Below, one piece after another: positions 7,038 to 15,521 of a stretch of DNA of 45,040 nucleotides. Position 1 is the stretch's first letter; each line of letters starts with the position of its first letter. Both the position numbers and the translations under genes were made by a program. Under the pieces are notes generated by a model. That model did no database searches. It saw only the letters and a list, made by a program, of their open reading frames with translations, and was not told the DNA's origin. This DNA is from Haloferax larsenii JCM 13917 (GTDB taxonomy: Archaea; Halobacteriota; Halobacteria; Halobacteriales; Haloferacaceae): the NCBI RefSeq assembly GCF_000336955.1, contig NZ_AOLI01000034.1, positions 8,823 through 53,862 of the forward strand, written 5' to 3'.

Positions 7038-9305
7038 TTAGCGAACCGAGTCGAGGATGAGGCGCTGTTCGACGCGCTTGACCTCGTGTTGGACGTCGCG
7101 GACGGCGTCGATGTTCGCCGAGATGGAACTGACACCCTCGTCGACGAGGAACTGGACCATCTTCGACTTCGAGCCGGCCTGGCCGCAGATACTCGTCTTG
7201 ACACCCTCTTCGCGGCACGTCTCGATGGTGTCGCCGATGAGTTTGAGCACGGCCGGGTGGAGTTCGTCGTAGAGGCCGGCGACGTGCTCGTTGTTGCGGT
7301 CCACCGCGAGCGTGTACTGGGTCAGGTCGTTCGTCCCAAAGGAGGCGAAGTCGATGCCCGCGTCGGCGAGTTCACGGATGCCGAGCGCCGCGGCGGGGGT
7401 TTCTATCATGACACCCCACTCGCGCTTGTCGGGGTCGATGCCCGCTTCTATCATGTGCTCTTTCGCGCGGAGTACGTCCTCGGCGTCGTTGACGAGGGGG
7501 AACATGATTTCGACGTTGTCGTACCCCATGTCGAACAGTCGCCGGAAGGCGTCGAGTTCGAGGCGGAAGATGTTCGGATTGTCGAGGCCGCGACGGATAC
7601 CGCGGTAGCCGAGCATCGGGTTGTGCTCGCGCGGTTCGTTCTCGCCGCCTTCGAGTTGGCGGAACTCGTCTGTCGGCGCGTCGAGCGTCCGGACGCGGAC
7701 GGGTCGCGGGTAGAACTCCTCTGCGACCTCGCGAACGCCGGAGATAATCTCGTCGACGTAGGCGCGCTCGCCGTTCTGCTCGATGTAGCGCTCGGGCGTC
7801 TTGCCGAGCGTCAGCACCATGTGCTCGATGCGGAGCAGGCCGACGCCGTCTGCGCCGGTTGCCGCAGCGCGTTCCGCGGCTTCCGGAATCGACACGTTGA
7901 CCTTGACTTCCGTCGCGGTCATCGGCTTGACTGGCGTCTTCGGACGCGCTTCTTCGACGGGTTGGCGCTGCTTCTCTTCGGGTTCTTCGCCCTCGCGGAT
8001 GGTCCCTTTGTCGCCGTCGATGGTGATGACCTCGCCGTCGGAGATTGTTTTCGTGGCCTCGCCGGAGCCGACGACGGCCGGAACGCCGAGTTCGCGCGAG
8101 ACGATGGCGGCGTGGGAGGTCATTCCGCCCTCGTCGGTGACGATGCCGGCGGCGCGTTTCATCGCGGGCACCATGTCGGGCATCGTCATCTCGGTGACGA
8201 TGATGTCGCCTTCGCCGACCTGGTCGAGGTGGTCGAGTTTCGTGACGATTCGGGCGCGTCCCGAGGCGATACCAGGGCTTGCGCCGAGACCGCGAAGCAT
8301 GACGTCGCCATCTCCGGACGAGGAACTGCTCGCAGTCTCGGCAGCACCGCCGTCACCGTCGCCCGAGATGGTCGTAATCGGGCGCGACTGGAGCATGTAG
8401 ACTTCGCCGTCGTAGACGGCCCACTCGACGTCCTGTGGGGCGTCGTAGTGGTCTTCGACCAACTCGCCGAGTTCGACGAGTCTGTCGAGTTCCTCGTCCG
8501 AGAGCACGCGGGCGTGGCGCTTCTCGTTCGGCACCTCGCGGTCGACCGTCTCGCCGGTCTCCTCGTCGCGGATGCACATCATCTTCTTGTCGGCGATGGT
8601 GGCCGTCTCCACGTCGCCGGTCTCGCGGCTCACGACGTAGTTGTCGGGCGAGACGGTACCGGAGACGACGGCTTCGCCGAGGCCCCAGGCGGCTTCGACG
8701 ATAATCTGCTCGTCACCCGTCGAGGGGTGGCGAGTGAACATCACGCCGGACTTCTCGGAGTCGACCATCTGCTGGACGACGACCGCGATATCGACCTTAT
8801 CGTGGGGGAAGCCCTTCCGGTTGCGGTAGTAGATTGCGCGCTCGGAGAACAGCGAGGCCCAGCACTCCTTGACGCGTTCGAGGAGGGCTTCCTCGGTGAC
8901 GTTGAGGAACGTCTCTTGCTGTCCCGCGAAGGAGGCGTCGGGGAGGTCTTCCGCCGTCGCAGAGGAGCGAACCGCGACGAACGCGTCCCCTTCGCCGAGA
9001 CTGCCGTACGCGTCGAGAATCTCCTCACGGACGCTCTCGGGCATCGGCGTCTCCATGATGAGTTCGTGTGCTGCCTCGTGAGCCGCTTTCAGCGCCGCAG
9101 AGTCTTCGTGGTCGACGTCAACCGCGGAGAAGAGTTCGTCGTCGATTCCGGAGTCCTCGATGAAGGAACGGTACGTGCCCGCCGTCACGACGAACCCCGG
9201 CGGGACCGGAAGCCCCGCGCTCGTAAGTTCGCCCAGTGACGCGCCTTTGCCGCCGACCAAGTCGAGGTCGTCGGCCCGTACGTCGTCCAGCCAGACTACA
9301 GCCAT
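7038..9305 (-). CDS. ppsA: phosphoenolpyruvate synthase
   Basis: Pyruvate, water dikinase (755 residues) converts pyruvate and ATP to phosphoenolpyruvate, the entry to gluconeogenesis. The order is an N-terminal ATP-grasp/PPDK nucleotide domain (from LVGGKGASLGEL), a linker rich in Ser/Gly near 315-335, a swivelling phosphohistidine domain with GGMTSHAA (His398), and a C-terminal TIM-barrel PEP-binding domain with RVRTLDAPTDEFRQLEG and the catalytic Cys707 in CGQAGSK. All key residues are present. I chose the ATG at 9305 (MAVVWLDD) over an in-frame start 37 codons upstream. A TATA-like element at 9330-9337 and a strong AT-rich one at 9358-9371 precede it, and a TrmB-like site at 9373-9388 suggests control by sugar availability. 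Confidence 0.96.
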   Translation of the reverse strand: MAVVWLDDVRADDLDLVGGKGASLGELTSAGLPVPPGFVVTAGTYRSFIEDSGIDDELFSAVDVDHEDSAALKAAHEAAHELIMETPMPESVREEILDAYGSLGEGDAFVAVRSSATAEDLPDASFAGQQETFLNVTEEALLERVKECWASLFSERAIYYRNRKGFPHDKVDIAVVVQQMVDSEKSGVMFTRHPSTGDEQIIVEAAWGLGEAVVSGTVSPDNYVVSRETGDVETATIADKKMMCIRDEETGETVDREVPNEKRHARVLSDEELDRLVELGELVEDHYDAPQDVEWAVYDGEVYMLQSRPITTISGDGDGGAAETASSSSSGDGDVMLRGLGASPGIASGRARIVTKLDHLDQVGEGDIIVTEMTMPDMVPAMKRAAGIVTDEGGMTSHAAIVSRELGVPAVVGSGEATKTISDGEVITIDGDKGTIREGEEPEEKQRQPVEEARPKTPVKPMTATEVKVNVSIPEAAERAAATGADGVGLLRIEHMVLTLGKTPERYIEQNGERAYVDEIISGVREVAEEFYPRPVRVRTLDAPTDEFRQLEGGENEPREHNPMLGYRGIRRGLDNPNIFRLELDAFRRLFDMGYDNVEIMFPLVNDAEDVLRAKEHMIEAGIDPDKREWGVMIETPAAALGIRELADAGIDFASFGTNDLTQYTLAVDRNNEHVAGLYDELHPAVLKLIGDTIETCREEGVKTSICGQAGSKSKMVQFLVDEGVSSISANIDAVRDVQHEVKRVEQRLILDSVR

Positions 9306-9329
9306 GTGGTATCCGTATGGTCCCACACA

Positions 9330-9337
9330 CCGATAAA
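9330..9337 (-). promoter_or_regulatory. TATA-like element for ppsA
   Basis: The complement CTTTATCGG lies about 27 bp before ATG 9305, consistent with a leaderless mRNA. A second, more AT-rich candidate (TTATTTTTTATTC, complement of 9358-9371) would give a leader of about 30 nt. Confidence 0.45.
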
Positions 9338-9372
9338 GAAGTTTGCGAACGTCACATCTGTGAATAAAAAAT

Positions 9373-9388
9373 AACTCGCGGGCGAGTA
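9373..9388. promoter_or_regulatory. TrmB-like operator upstream of ppsA
   Basis: AACT-N7-GAGTA on the plus strand (TACT-N7-GAGTT on the minus) differs by one base from the haloarchaeal TrmB consensus TACT-N7/8-GAGTA. The core ACTCGC-GG-GCGAGT is a perfect inverted repeat. TrmB is known to activate ppsA and other gluconeogenic genes in Halobacterium and Haloferax. The site abuts the AT-rich promoter candidate, on its upstream side. Confidence 0.5.
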
Positions 9389-9713
9389 TGAAATTGTTGC
9401 AGGAACCGAAATTCAAGGGATTCAGCCCTCATACCGGGCGACGACGCGGGGATTGCAGGAGACTTTCCGAACGTTAGTCTGGAAACCCAATGTATCTTCG
9501 GGTTCGACCAGCAGTATCCAAAATCGAGGACCCGTTGGGAGACGCGAAGAGCGAATTCGAGACCGAGCCTAGGGCCGTAGTTCGGGTGCGGGTTTGGAGG
9601 CGTAATTCGGGAGTGGATTTGGAGGCGTAATTCGGGAGCGGGCAACGCGACAGCCGCGACAAGACGGGACGGGTAGCGAGGGGTTCTTGGTTGCTCGTCA
9701 CCATATTGCTAGC
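9389..9713. other. gene-free region between ppsA and the J-domain gene
   Basis: About 325 bp without a convincing gene. It holds a 25-bp tandem repeat near 9593-9642. Open frames on the minus strand across 9352-9645 and 9474-10073 have low-complexity translations and no start signals, so I do not call them. There is no recognisable insertion-sequence end. Confidence 0.5.
9577..9642. repeat. 25-bp tandem repeat, two full copies plus a partial one
   Basis: Full copies are 9593-9617 and 9618-9642, differing at two positions. The unit starts TTTGGAGGCGTAATTCGGGA. A partial, diverged copy (GTAGTTCGGGTGCGGG) precedes them at 9577-9592. Located upstream of the J-domain gene. Confidence 0.8.
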
Positions 9714-10313
9714 GTGCTCCCGGAGTGGGTCTTTCTGCTCCCGTCGTGGCTCGTCGTCGGCCTCGTCGTGGGCGCGGTGGCCTCGGTCGTGGTCGCCGGA
9801 ATCTTCGTCGTCGGCAATCGCCTCTTTCCGGAGCCGCGGGTCTCGTCCGCGACTCGCGTCGACGGCGTGGGTCGCCGCCGGTACGAAATCCGCGACTATC
9901 TCACGGCCATCGACGAGCGATTCGTCGAGGACCAGCGCATCAACGACGAGGAGGTCGCGTTTTTCCTCCCCGAGCGTGGCGTCGCCATCACGTTCGACGC
10001 ACAGGCGTTTTTCCGACTCGAACGCGCCGGTGTCTACACCGTGCTGTGCGAACACGAGATGCCGGGCCACCAACTCGGGCGACGACTCCCGTTCGACGTG
10101 CCCACTATCGAACCGGAACTAGCCGACCTCGACGACCCCGTCTCGGCCGCGTTCGACAGACTCGGCGTCTCGCCGAACGCGTCGTCGGGAACGGTCCGCG
10201 ACGCGTATCGGAAACAGGTAAAAGACGTGCACCCGGACCACGGCGGCGACAGAGAGAGCTTCCGACAGCTTCGTGAAGCGTACACGATGGCGCGTGACCA
10301 CGCCGAGGACTAA
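9714..10313 (+). CDS. membrane-anchored J-domain protein
   Basis: A 199-residue protein with one N-terminal transmembrane helix (VVGLVVGAVASVVVAGIFVV). A middle domain of about 100 residues follows (RRYEIRDYLTAIDERFVED), which I do not recognise. The C-terminal ~50 residues are a DnaJ domain carrying the HPD tripeptide near residue 173 (VKDVHPDHGG). J domains stimulate the Hsp70 (DnaK) ATPase, so this looks like a membrane-tethered co-chaperone. I prefer the GTG at 9714, giving MLPEWVFLLPSW, over a TTG nine codons upstream. No chaperone gene is adjacent. A 25-bp tandem repeat begins directly at its stop codon. Confidence 0.82.
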   Translation: MLPEWVFLLPSWLVVGLVVGAVASVVVAGIFVVGNRLFPEPRVSSATRVDGVGRRRYEIRDYLTAIDERFVEDQRINDEEVAFFLPERGVAITFDAQAFFRLERAGVYTVLCEHEMPGHQLGRRLPFDVPTIEPELADLDDPVSAAFDRLGVSPNASSGTVRDAYRKQVKDVHPDHGGDRESFRQLREAYTMARDHAED

Positions 10314-10363
10314 GCTGGCTTTCTGCGCTGAGGACGACGCTGGATTTCTGTGCCGAAGACGAC
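10314..10363. repeat. 25-bp imperfect tandem duplication after the J-domain gene
   Basis: 10314-10338 and 10339-10363 share GCTGG.TTTCTG.GC.GA.GACGAC. It starts at the base after the TAA stop. It belongs to the set of post-stop duplications in this window. Confidence 0.75.
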
Positions 10364-10393
10364 GCTGTCGCTCCCCGCCGAGTGCGTCCTCGC

Positions 10394-11173
10394 TTACGGT
10401 TCCGTGACTTCGAACACCACGCCCGCGTCTCGGAGCGCGTCCGTCACGCGCCCGGAGGTGTCGGTGCTGGCGACGACCACAGCGTCGAGGCCGCGAGCGG
10501 CGGCGTCCGCTGCGACTTCTCCCGGTGCGAACCACGTGGCGACCTCGACGTCTTCTTTCCGGCAGGCGACCACGGCCTCGACGCCGCTCGCGACGACGAT
10601 ATCTGCCTCTGCACACCGCTCTGCGAACGCATCGAGGTCGGTTTCTGAACTGCCGCCGAGTCGGGCTGGATGGATTTGCAGGACGCTCACGGCACCGGGT
10701 TCCATCTCGATGACGCCCTCGAAACCAGTGACGCTCACGTCTCCGCCTGCCTCGGCATCGGTGGTCGCGACGCCGACTGCCGGGCCGTCCTCCCCCGGTT
10801 CGGCGTGGAGAAGACCGTCCCGAAGCGAGAGCGTCACCGTCTCACCCGACGACACGTCGTCGGTGGCGATGGCGGCGTCTTCGTTCACGCTCTCCAGTAC
10901 GTCGTCGGTGACGTGGTCGGCGAATCGCTGGAGGGCGCGGACCTCACGAAAGAGCCAATCGACGCCTTCCTTGGTGACGCGGTAGCGCGAGCGACCCTCT
11001 TTTTCGACCAGTTCGTCTTCGACGAGGCCGCGGATGTACTCCGAAACGGCCTGACTCGTCACGCCGACGGCCTCGGCAATCTCGCCTTGGCTCACGGCCG
11101 GTTGGCGCTCGGCAATCTCGGCGAGGATGCGGAGTCTCGTCGCTGTACGCTTGTCCTCGAGGGCACCGCTCAT
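10394..11173 (-). CDS. winged-helix transcriptional regulator with a C-terminal sensor-like domain
   Basis: A 259-residue cytoplasmic DNA-binding protein. Residues ~10-75 are a MarR/ArsR-like winged helix (RLRILAEIAERQPAVSQGEIAEAVGVTSQAVSEYIRGLV, with the wing at RSRYRVTKEG). The middle (105-170) is beta-rich and acidic. The C-terminal ~80 residues alternate beta and alpha (ADIVVASGVEAVVACR, GLDAVVVASTD), like a small Rossmann or periplasmic-binding-like fold. Haloarchaea carry conserved proteins of this architecture, but the ligand and regulon are not known to me. A TATA-like box at 11196-11204 lies 26 bp before the ATG. The gene is divergent from the metallophosphoesterase, with about 115 bp between starts. 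Confidence 0.8.
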   Translation of the reverse strand: MSGALEDKRTATRLRILAEIAERQPAVSQGEIAEAVGVTSQAVSEYIRGLVEDELVEKEGRSRYRVTKEGVDWLFREVRALQRFADHVTDDVLESVNEDAAIATDDVSSGETVTLSLRDGLLHAEPGEDGPAVGVATTDAEAGGDVSVTGFEGVIEMEPGAVSVLQIHPARLGGSSETDLDAFAERCAEADIVVASGVEAVVACRKEDVEVATWFAPGEVAADAAARGLDAVVVASTDTSGRVTDALRDAGVVFEVTEP

Positions 11174-11195
11174 TATCCGGTAGAAGGACCGGTTT

Positions 11196-11204
11196 CATAA
11201 AAAA
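11196..11204 (-). promoter_or_regulatory. TATA-like box of the winged-helix regulator gene
   Basis: The complement reads TTTTTTATG, centred 26 bp before ATG 11173, consistent with a leaderless transcript. Confidence 0.5.
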
Positions 11205-11287
11205 GGCCCGCGCTCCAGCGGCGTCAGCGTCGGAGTGCCCGCTTGGCGTGGCGGAGACGCTTTGTCGCCACCCCCGTTATCTCCCGT

Positions 11288-11980
11288 GTGCTCAGTGTCG
11301 CTGTGCGTGACCGCGCTGTCTACCTCCCGGAGGCCGACGCTGTCGTCGTCGCCGACCTCCATGCTGGCCGCGCCGAGGCTTCAGACGTGTCGTTCCCGCT
11401 GGGTGAGCGTGCGGACCTCAGCCAGCGACTCGACGCGCTGTGTGAGGAGTTCGAACCGGCGGAAGTCGTCTTCGCCGGCGACGTCCTCCACCGCTTCGAC
11501 CACGTCTCGTCCCGCGTTTCCGAGACGGTCGAATCACTCGTCGAGACGTGTCGCGACGCCGGGTCGCGCCCCGTATTCGTCGCGGGGAACCACGACACCG
11601 TCCTCGCCGACGCGTGGCCGGGCGACATCCACGACGAGTACAGACTCTCGGACGATACACTGGTTTCGCACGGCCATCGCCATCCCAATGGTTCGTCGCA
11701 CCTCCACGTCATCGGACACGACCACCCGACAATCACTATCGACGGTCGGACGCGACCCTGTGTGCTCTACGGTCCCGACGCGTACCGCGGCGCGGACGTG
11801 CTGATACTTCCGTCGTTCACCCGGTTGGCTGGCGGCGTCGAAGTCAATCAGATGCGGGCCAGCGATTTTCAATCGCCACTGGTCGAGGATGCGGGCGTGT
11901 TTCGGCCACTCGTCCGCGACGAGGACGCGGGCGAGACGCTCACGTTCCCGCCGCTGCAGAAACTGCGCCGGATGCTCTGA
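11288..11980 (+). CDS. calcineurin-like metallophosphoesterase
   Basis: A 230-residue cytoplasmic protein with the complete dinuclear-metal phosphoesterase signature: ADLHAG (Asp23, His25), FAGDVLHRF (Asp65), GNHDT (Asn101, His102), SHGHRH (His128, His130) and VIGHDHP (His144, His146). The architecture fits the COG1407 ICC-like family of DNA/nucleotide phosphoesterases. In bacteria relatives are sometimes fused or linked to Lhr helicases, which are absent next door. I used the GTG at 11288 (MLSVAVRDRA). A TTG start 15 codons upstream would add an Arg-rich stretch with no family support. The substrate is unknown. Confidence 0.85.
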   Translation: MLSVAVRDRAVYLPEADAVVVADLHAGRAEASDVSFPLGERADLSQRLDALCEEFEPAEVVFAGDVLHRFDHVSSRVSETVESLVETCRDAGSRPVFVAGNHDTVLADAWPGDIHDEYRLSDDTLVSHGHRHPNGSSHLHVIGHDHPTITIDGRTRPCVLYGPDAYRGADVLILPSFTRLAGGVEVNQMRASDFQSPLVEDAGVFRPLVRDEDAGETLTFPPLQKLRRML

Positions 11981-11993
11981 GATGACGGGCTGA

Positions 11994-12029
11994 GGACCGA
12001 GAATTTGGGGTCGCTGAGAATTTTGAGGG
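11994..12029. repeat. imperfect tandem duplication between two convergent genes
   Basis: 11994-12010 (core CCGAGAATTTGGGG) and 12011-12029 (core GCTGAGAATTTTGAGGG) are related units. They lie 14 bp past the metallophosphoesterase stop and 17 bp from the cosT stop. Confidence 0.45.
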
Positions 12030-12045
12030 CGCAGAGGACAGTTGC

Positions 12046-14385
12046 TCAGTGCTGTTCGTCGGGTTCCCCGGTGGCCGTGTCCACGTCGCCCTCGCCACCG
12101 TCAGCCGCGACGGAAGCGGGCTCCTCGGCGTGGACTTGTTCTGACTCGGTGGTCTCGCCCGCGTCAGAGTCCTTCTCACCGGTGTCTACACTGGACTCGA
12201 AGTGTTCGAGCATGGACTGCAACTCCATGGAGCGGGCCGCGAGGCGGTCGATTTGCGAGGCCACGTCCTCAGTCACCGATGCGCCTTCGTCGGCCGCGGT
12301 GGCGACGGTCTCGGCTTCGGCGGTCGTCTCCTCGGAGATAGCAGAGATGTGGTCGACCATCTCTGCGACCTGCTGGGTGGAATCCGCTTGGCTGTCGGTC
12401 GCGTGGGTAATCTCCTGGACGCCGTCGTGGGCGTTTTCGATACCATCGACGATTTCGTCGAAGGCGTCGACCGCTTCGTCCACGCTGTTGCTCCCTTCGG
12501 AGACGTGGTCGCTCATCTCGTGGATACGGTCGACAGACGTGTTCGTTTGGTCTCTGAGTCCGGCCAGCAGTTCGGAAATTTCCTGGGTCGCCTCGCGGGT
12601 CTCCTCCGCCAGGTCCTTGACTTCGGCGGCGACGACAGCGAAGCCTTCGCCGGCGTCTCCCGCTCGTGCGGCCTCGATAGACGCGTTGAGCGCGAGGATG
12701 TTCGTCTGGTCGGCGATGTCCTCGATGAGCGTGACGACCTCTCCGACTTGGGCCATCTGCTCGTCGAGTTCTTCGATTGCGCCAGCGGTCTCGTCGCTCG
12801 CGGCCTCGATGGTGTTCATCTTCGCAAGCGCGTCCTGCCCGAGGTCGTGGCCGACACGACCGCGACTCGCCACGTGGTCGAAGGTGTCTGCGACCTCGTT
12901 CGCCGAGGCGGCAATCTCCTCGATAGTGGCCGACAGCGTGCTCATCTCGTTGGCGACGCCGTCGAGTTTGTCGGCCTGCTCGACCGTGCCGTCTGAAATC
13001 TCGCGAATCGATTGGTTGACCTCAGAGGTAGCTTCGGTCACTCTGTCGGCACCGTCGGACACCTGCTGGCTCGCCTCGACGACGTCGTCGGCGAAGGTCT
13101 GCACCTGCGCGACCGTCGCTTCGAGGTCGTCGAGCATCTGGTTGAACGCGATGCCAATCGCTTCCATCGCCTCGTTTTCGGAGTGGGTGTCGACTCGCCG
13201 AGAGAGGTCGCCAGCGGCGGCCTCCTGCATCGCGTCTTCGTACGCCTCGGCCTTGCGCTCTAGCGTCTCGTTCAACTCGCGCGCGGCGGACATGCGTTCG
13301 ACGAGTGAGTCGCGCATCCCCGCAATCGAGTCGTACAGGACGCCGAGTTCGTCCTCGCGGTCAGATTCGAGCGTCACGTCGTAGTCACCGGCCTCGATGT
13401 CGCGGGCGCAGTCCGAGAGCTGTGAGAGCGACGATGCGGTCCCGCGTCCAATGGTGCCGCCGAGGACGACGACGCCCCCGAGCGCGATGCCGATGAAGAC
13501 CAGGATACCGTTTCGCACGTCCGAGACGACTTCGTACGCGCTCGACGTCGGCGTGTGCTTGACGAGAATCCAGTCGGTACCTTGGATGGGCGCGTAGGCA
13601 GCCACGTAGTCAGCGTCGAGTTCTTGTTCTTTCGCGCCGTCGGTGATGAATCCCGATTCCCCGCGTGCGCCCTGCTCGATTGCCGTCGACGACGCGTTCT
13701 CGTCGGCGAGGTACGACGTGAGCCGTTTGTCTTCGTTGCGGGCGAAAAGCACCTTGCCGCCGGAATCGACGACGTAGGTGAAACTCCCGTTGTCGGCCGC
13801 GTTGAACTGCGACGAGAGGTCGCTGACGTCGACGGTGATGACGACGGCACCGTTGAAGACGCGGTTGACGGGGCTGACGAACGCCACGACGGTCTTTCCG
13901 TTTTCGTTCACGTACGGGTCCGAGACGTACACCGACTCGAAGTTCGAGAACCCGAGGCGTCCGAACCACGGTTGCGACGAGAGGTCTTTGCCGACCGCGG
14001 CGTCGCTGGTACTCGTGACGACAGTCCCCTCGCGGGTGTCGATGTAGTGGACAGACTGCGTCCCGGTCGGGAGCTTCTTCGACATCTCGCTTCGCAGGTA
14101 CGACTGAATCGCCGCGTTGTCGCCGGAGCGGAGCGTCGGGTGGTCGGAGAGCATCCGAGTGACTGCGACGTGGCGCTCGCGCCACTGTCCGATAGACGAC
14201 GACTCCGCCTCGGCGCGGGCGGTGAGGTCGGCGCGCACGTCACTTTTGATAGTGCTCTCTGTCTGGCCTTGCACGCCGACGCCAACGACGGCGATGAGGA
14301 CGACGATGACGAGCAACGCGAGCGCGAACTTCAGGAGGTACGATTCCCGGATTCGGCTCGGGAGAACGCGGTCGAGTCTGCTCAT
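12046..14385 (-). CDS. cosT: methyl-accepting chemotaxis transducer, CosT-like
   Basis: A 779-residue halobacterial transducer. TM1 is near residues 17-38. An extracellular dCache-like sensor domain spans ~40-290. TM2 is at 292-312. HAMP follows from 313, then a second HAMP-like linker and a cytoplasmic MCP signalling domain. The hairpin tip ([20 protein letters not shown]) couples to CheA/CheW. Glu/Gln-rich heptads that could be methylated flank the tip. The ATG overlaps the stop of the upstream binding-protein gene by four bases (ATGA), so the pair is translationally coupled. Halobacterium salinarum uses the same pair (CosB-CosT) for attraction to compatible osmolytes of the betaine family. 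The same role here is inferred from family and gene order. Confidence 0.85.
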   Translation of the reverse strand: MSRLDRVLPSRIRESYLLKFALALLVIVVLIAVVGVGVQGQTESTIKSDVRADLTARAEAESSSIGQWRERHVAVTRMLSDHPTLRSGDNAAIQSYLRSEMSKKLPTGTQSVHYIDTREGTVVTSTSDAAVGKDLSSQPWFGRLGFSNFESVYVSDPYVNENGKTVVAFVSPVNRVFNGAVVITVDVSDLSSQFNAADNGSFTYVVDSGGKVLFARNEDKRLTSYLADENASSTAIEQGARGESGFITDGAKEQELDADYVAAYAPIQGTDWILVKHTPTSSAYEVVSDVRNGILVFIGIALGGVVVLGGTIGRGTASSLSQLSDCARDIEAGDYDVTLESDREDELGVLYDSIAGMRDSLVERMSAARELNETLERKAEAYEDAMQEAAAGDLSRRVDTHSENEAMEAIGIAFNQMLDDLEATVAQVQTFADDVVEASQQVSDGADRVTEATSEVNQSIREISDGTVEQADKLDGVANEMSTLSATIEEIAASANEVADTFDHVASRGRVGHDLGQDALAKMNTIEAASDETAGAIEELDEQMAQVGEVVTLIEDIADQTNILALNASIEAARAGDAGEGFAVVAAEVKDLAEETREATQEISELLAGLRDQTNTSVDRIHEMSDHVSEGSNSVDEAVDAFDEIVDGIENAHDGVQEITHATDSQADSTQQVAEMVDHISAISEETTAEAETVATAADEGASVTEDVASQIDRLAARSMELQSMLEHFESSVDTGEKDSDAGETTESEQVHAEEPASVAADGGEGDVDTATGEPDEQH

Positions 14386-15353
14386 ATGATTCCCTCCGAA
14401 GTCAGGAACTCGCGGGCGACGACCTGTGGGTCGGCACCGTCGAGAGCGACCTGTTTGTTCAGGGCCTGCATCGTCTCGTTGTCCTTCAACGCGGGGCCAA
14501 TCTTCGAGAGGACCGTTCGAATCTCTGGATGTTTCTCGAACGTCTCTTTGCGTCCAATCGGGACGGGGTTGTACACCGGGAAGAAGTTCTGGTCGTCTTC
14601 CAGCGACTCCAGTCCGTAGACCAGAATTTGCGGGTTCGTGGCGAAGCCCATCCCGACGGCGGCCATGTCGGTCCGAAGGAACTCGTAGGTCAACCCGGAG
14701 TCCACGACTTCGATGTTGTCTTCCCACGCCGCGAGCGCGTCGTCTTCGAATCCGTAGTAGTCAGCGAGTCCCGGCCAGCCGTCAGAGCGCCCGAAGAACC
14801 CCTCTCCGAGGACGATTTTGTCTTCGATATTCCCGGAGTTGACGTGCTCTGCGAGGTCGCTGATGCTTCGCACGCCGGTCTCGTCCATCCACTCCGGTGA
14901 CGCCAGAAGCGCGTAGGTGTTGTCGAACAGTCCGCGGTCGAGGGCTTCCAGTCCGTGTTCGTCGCGGATTTCGGTCTTCATATCGTCGTAGAGTGTCGCC
15001 GGGTCCGACGGCGACGACTCGTGTTGCGGTGGGTAGAAACTCCAAATCGTCCCCGTGTAGTCCCAGTAGAGGTCCAGCGACGATTCGAGAAGGCCGCCCC
15101 AGACGGCACTCGACCCACCGTACCTCGTCTCGTCGACAAGCGGCACTTCGGTCGTCGCGGTGATGGCTTCGTACGCCATGTAGCCGAGAATGACGTTCTC
15201 AGTGAACGATTTCGAACCGATAGTGACTGCTGTACCGTCTCCCGACGAGGACGTGTCCCCGCGACTCCCAAGACACCCCGTAATCGAAGCGAGCGATGCA
15301 CCCGCACACAGTGCACCACCTCCACGAAGCGTCTGTCTCCTAGTAACCCGCAT
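14382..15353 (-). CDS. cosB: compatible-solute binding lipoprotein, CosB-like
   Basis: A 323-residue OpuAC-type substrate-binding protein for betaine-like quaternary ammonium solutes. It has a twin-arginine signal ([12 protein letters not shown]) followed by a lipobox (SITGC, Cys27), so it is exported folded and lipid-anchored. The mature part begins with the family motif [17 protein letters not shown]. Aromatic residues that could form the ammonium cage include Trp80s-90s ([19 protein letters not shown]). No ABC permease or ATPase is nearby, so the protein probably serves the adjacent transducer and not transport, as described for CosB in Halobacterium. I chose ATG 15353. An earlier in-frame start would bury the Tat signal. 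A TATA box at 15377-15385 and a perfect palindrome at 15396-15415 precede it. Confidence 0.87.
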   Translation of the reverse strand: MRVTRRQTLRGGGALCAGASLASITGCLGSRGDTSSSGDGTAVTIGSKSFTENVILGYMAYEAITATTEVPLVDETRYGGSSAVWGGLLESSLDLYWDYTGTIWSFYPPQHESSPSDPATLYDDMKTEIRDEHGLEALDRGLFDNTYALLASPEWMDETGVRSISDLAEHVNSGNIEDKIVLGEGFFGRSDGWPGLADYYGFEDDALAAWEDNIEVVDSGLTYEFLRTDMAAVGMGFATNPQILVYGLESLEDDQNFFPVYNPVPIGRKETFEKHPEIRTVLSKIGPALKDNETMQALNKQVALDGADPQVVAREFLTSEGII

Positions 15354-15376
15354 ACAGAAGGAGTAAAAATATCTGG

Positions 15377-15385
15377 TAAATAAAT
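15377..15385 (-). promoter_or_regulatory. TATA box of the cosB-cosT operon
   Basis: The complement ATTTATTTA is centred about 28 bp before ATG 15353. The surrounding 15354-15460 is markedly AT-rich for this genome. Confidence 0.6.
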
Positions 15386-15395
15386 CCGAGCCGGC

Positions 15396-15415
15396 GGTTA
15401 TCGAAACCGATAACC
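15396..15415. promoter_or_regulatory. perfect 8-bp inverted repeat upstream of cosB
   Basis: GGTTATCG-AAAC-CGATAACC. It ends about 10 bp upstream of the TATA box, where haloarchaeal activators or repressors often bind. It is a good operator candidate for osmolyte or general regulation. A second, weaker inverted repeat (AAACTT-N5-AAGTTT, 15444-15460) may be the terminator of the upstream flavoprotein gene. Confidence 0.55.
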
Positions 15416-15521
15416 TTTTGTACAATGAAATAACAACTACTCGAAACTTATTTCAAGTTTATTCGGAGTTCGTACTGGTCCCCATCGCTCGGTTTGCACG
15501 ACGAGAAAATCGATTCCGGGG

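Noticed and set aside
6999-9239. Long plus-strand open frame opposite ppsA
   Set aside because: It is the mirror of the ppsA frame, with a Val/Asp/Arg-rich pseudo-protein and no start signal.
9352-10073. Open frames on the minus strand across the ppsA/J-domain gap
   Set aside because: Low-complexity Arg/Ser/Thr-rich translations that overlap tandem repeats and the real J-domain gene.
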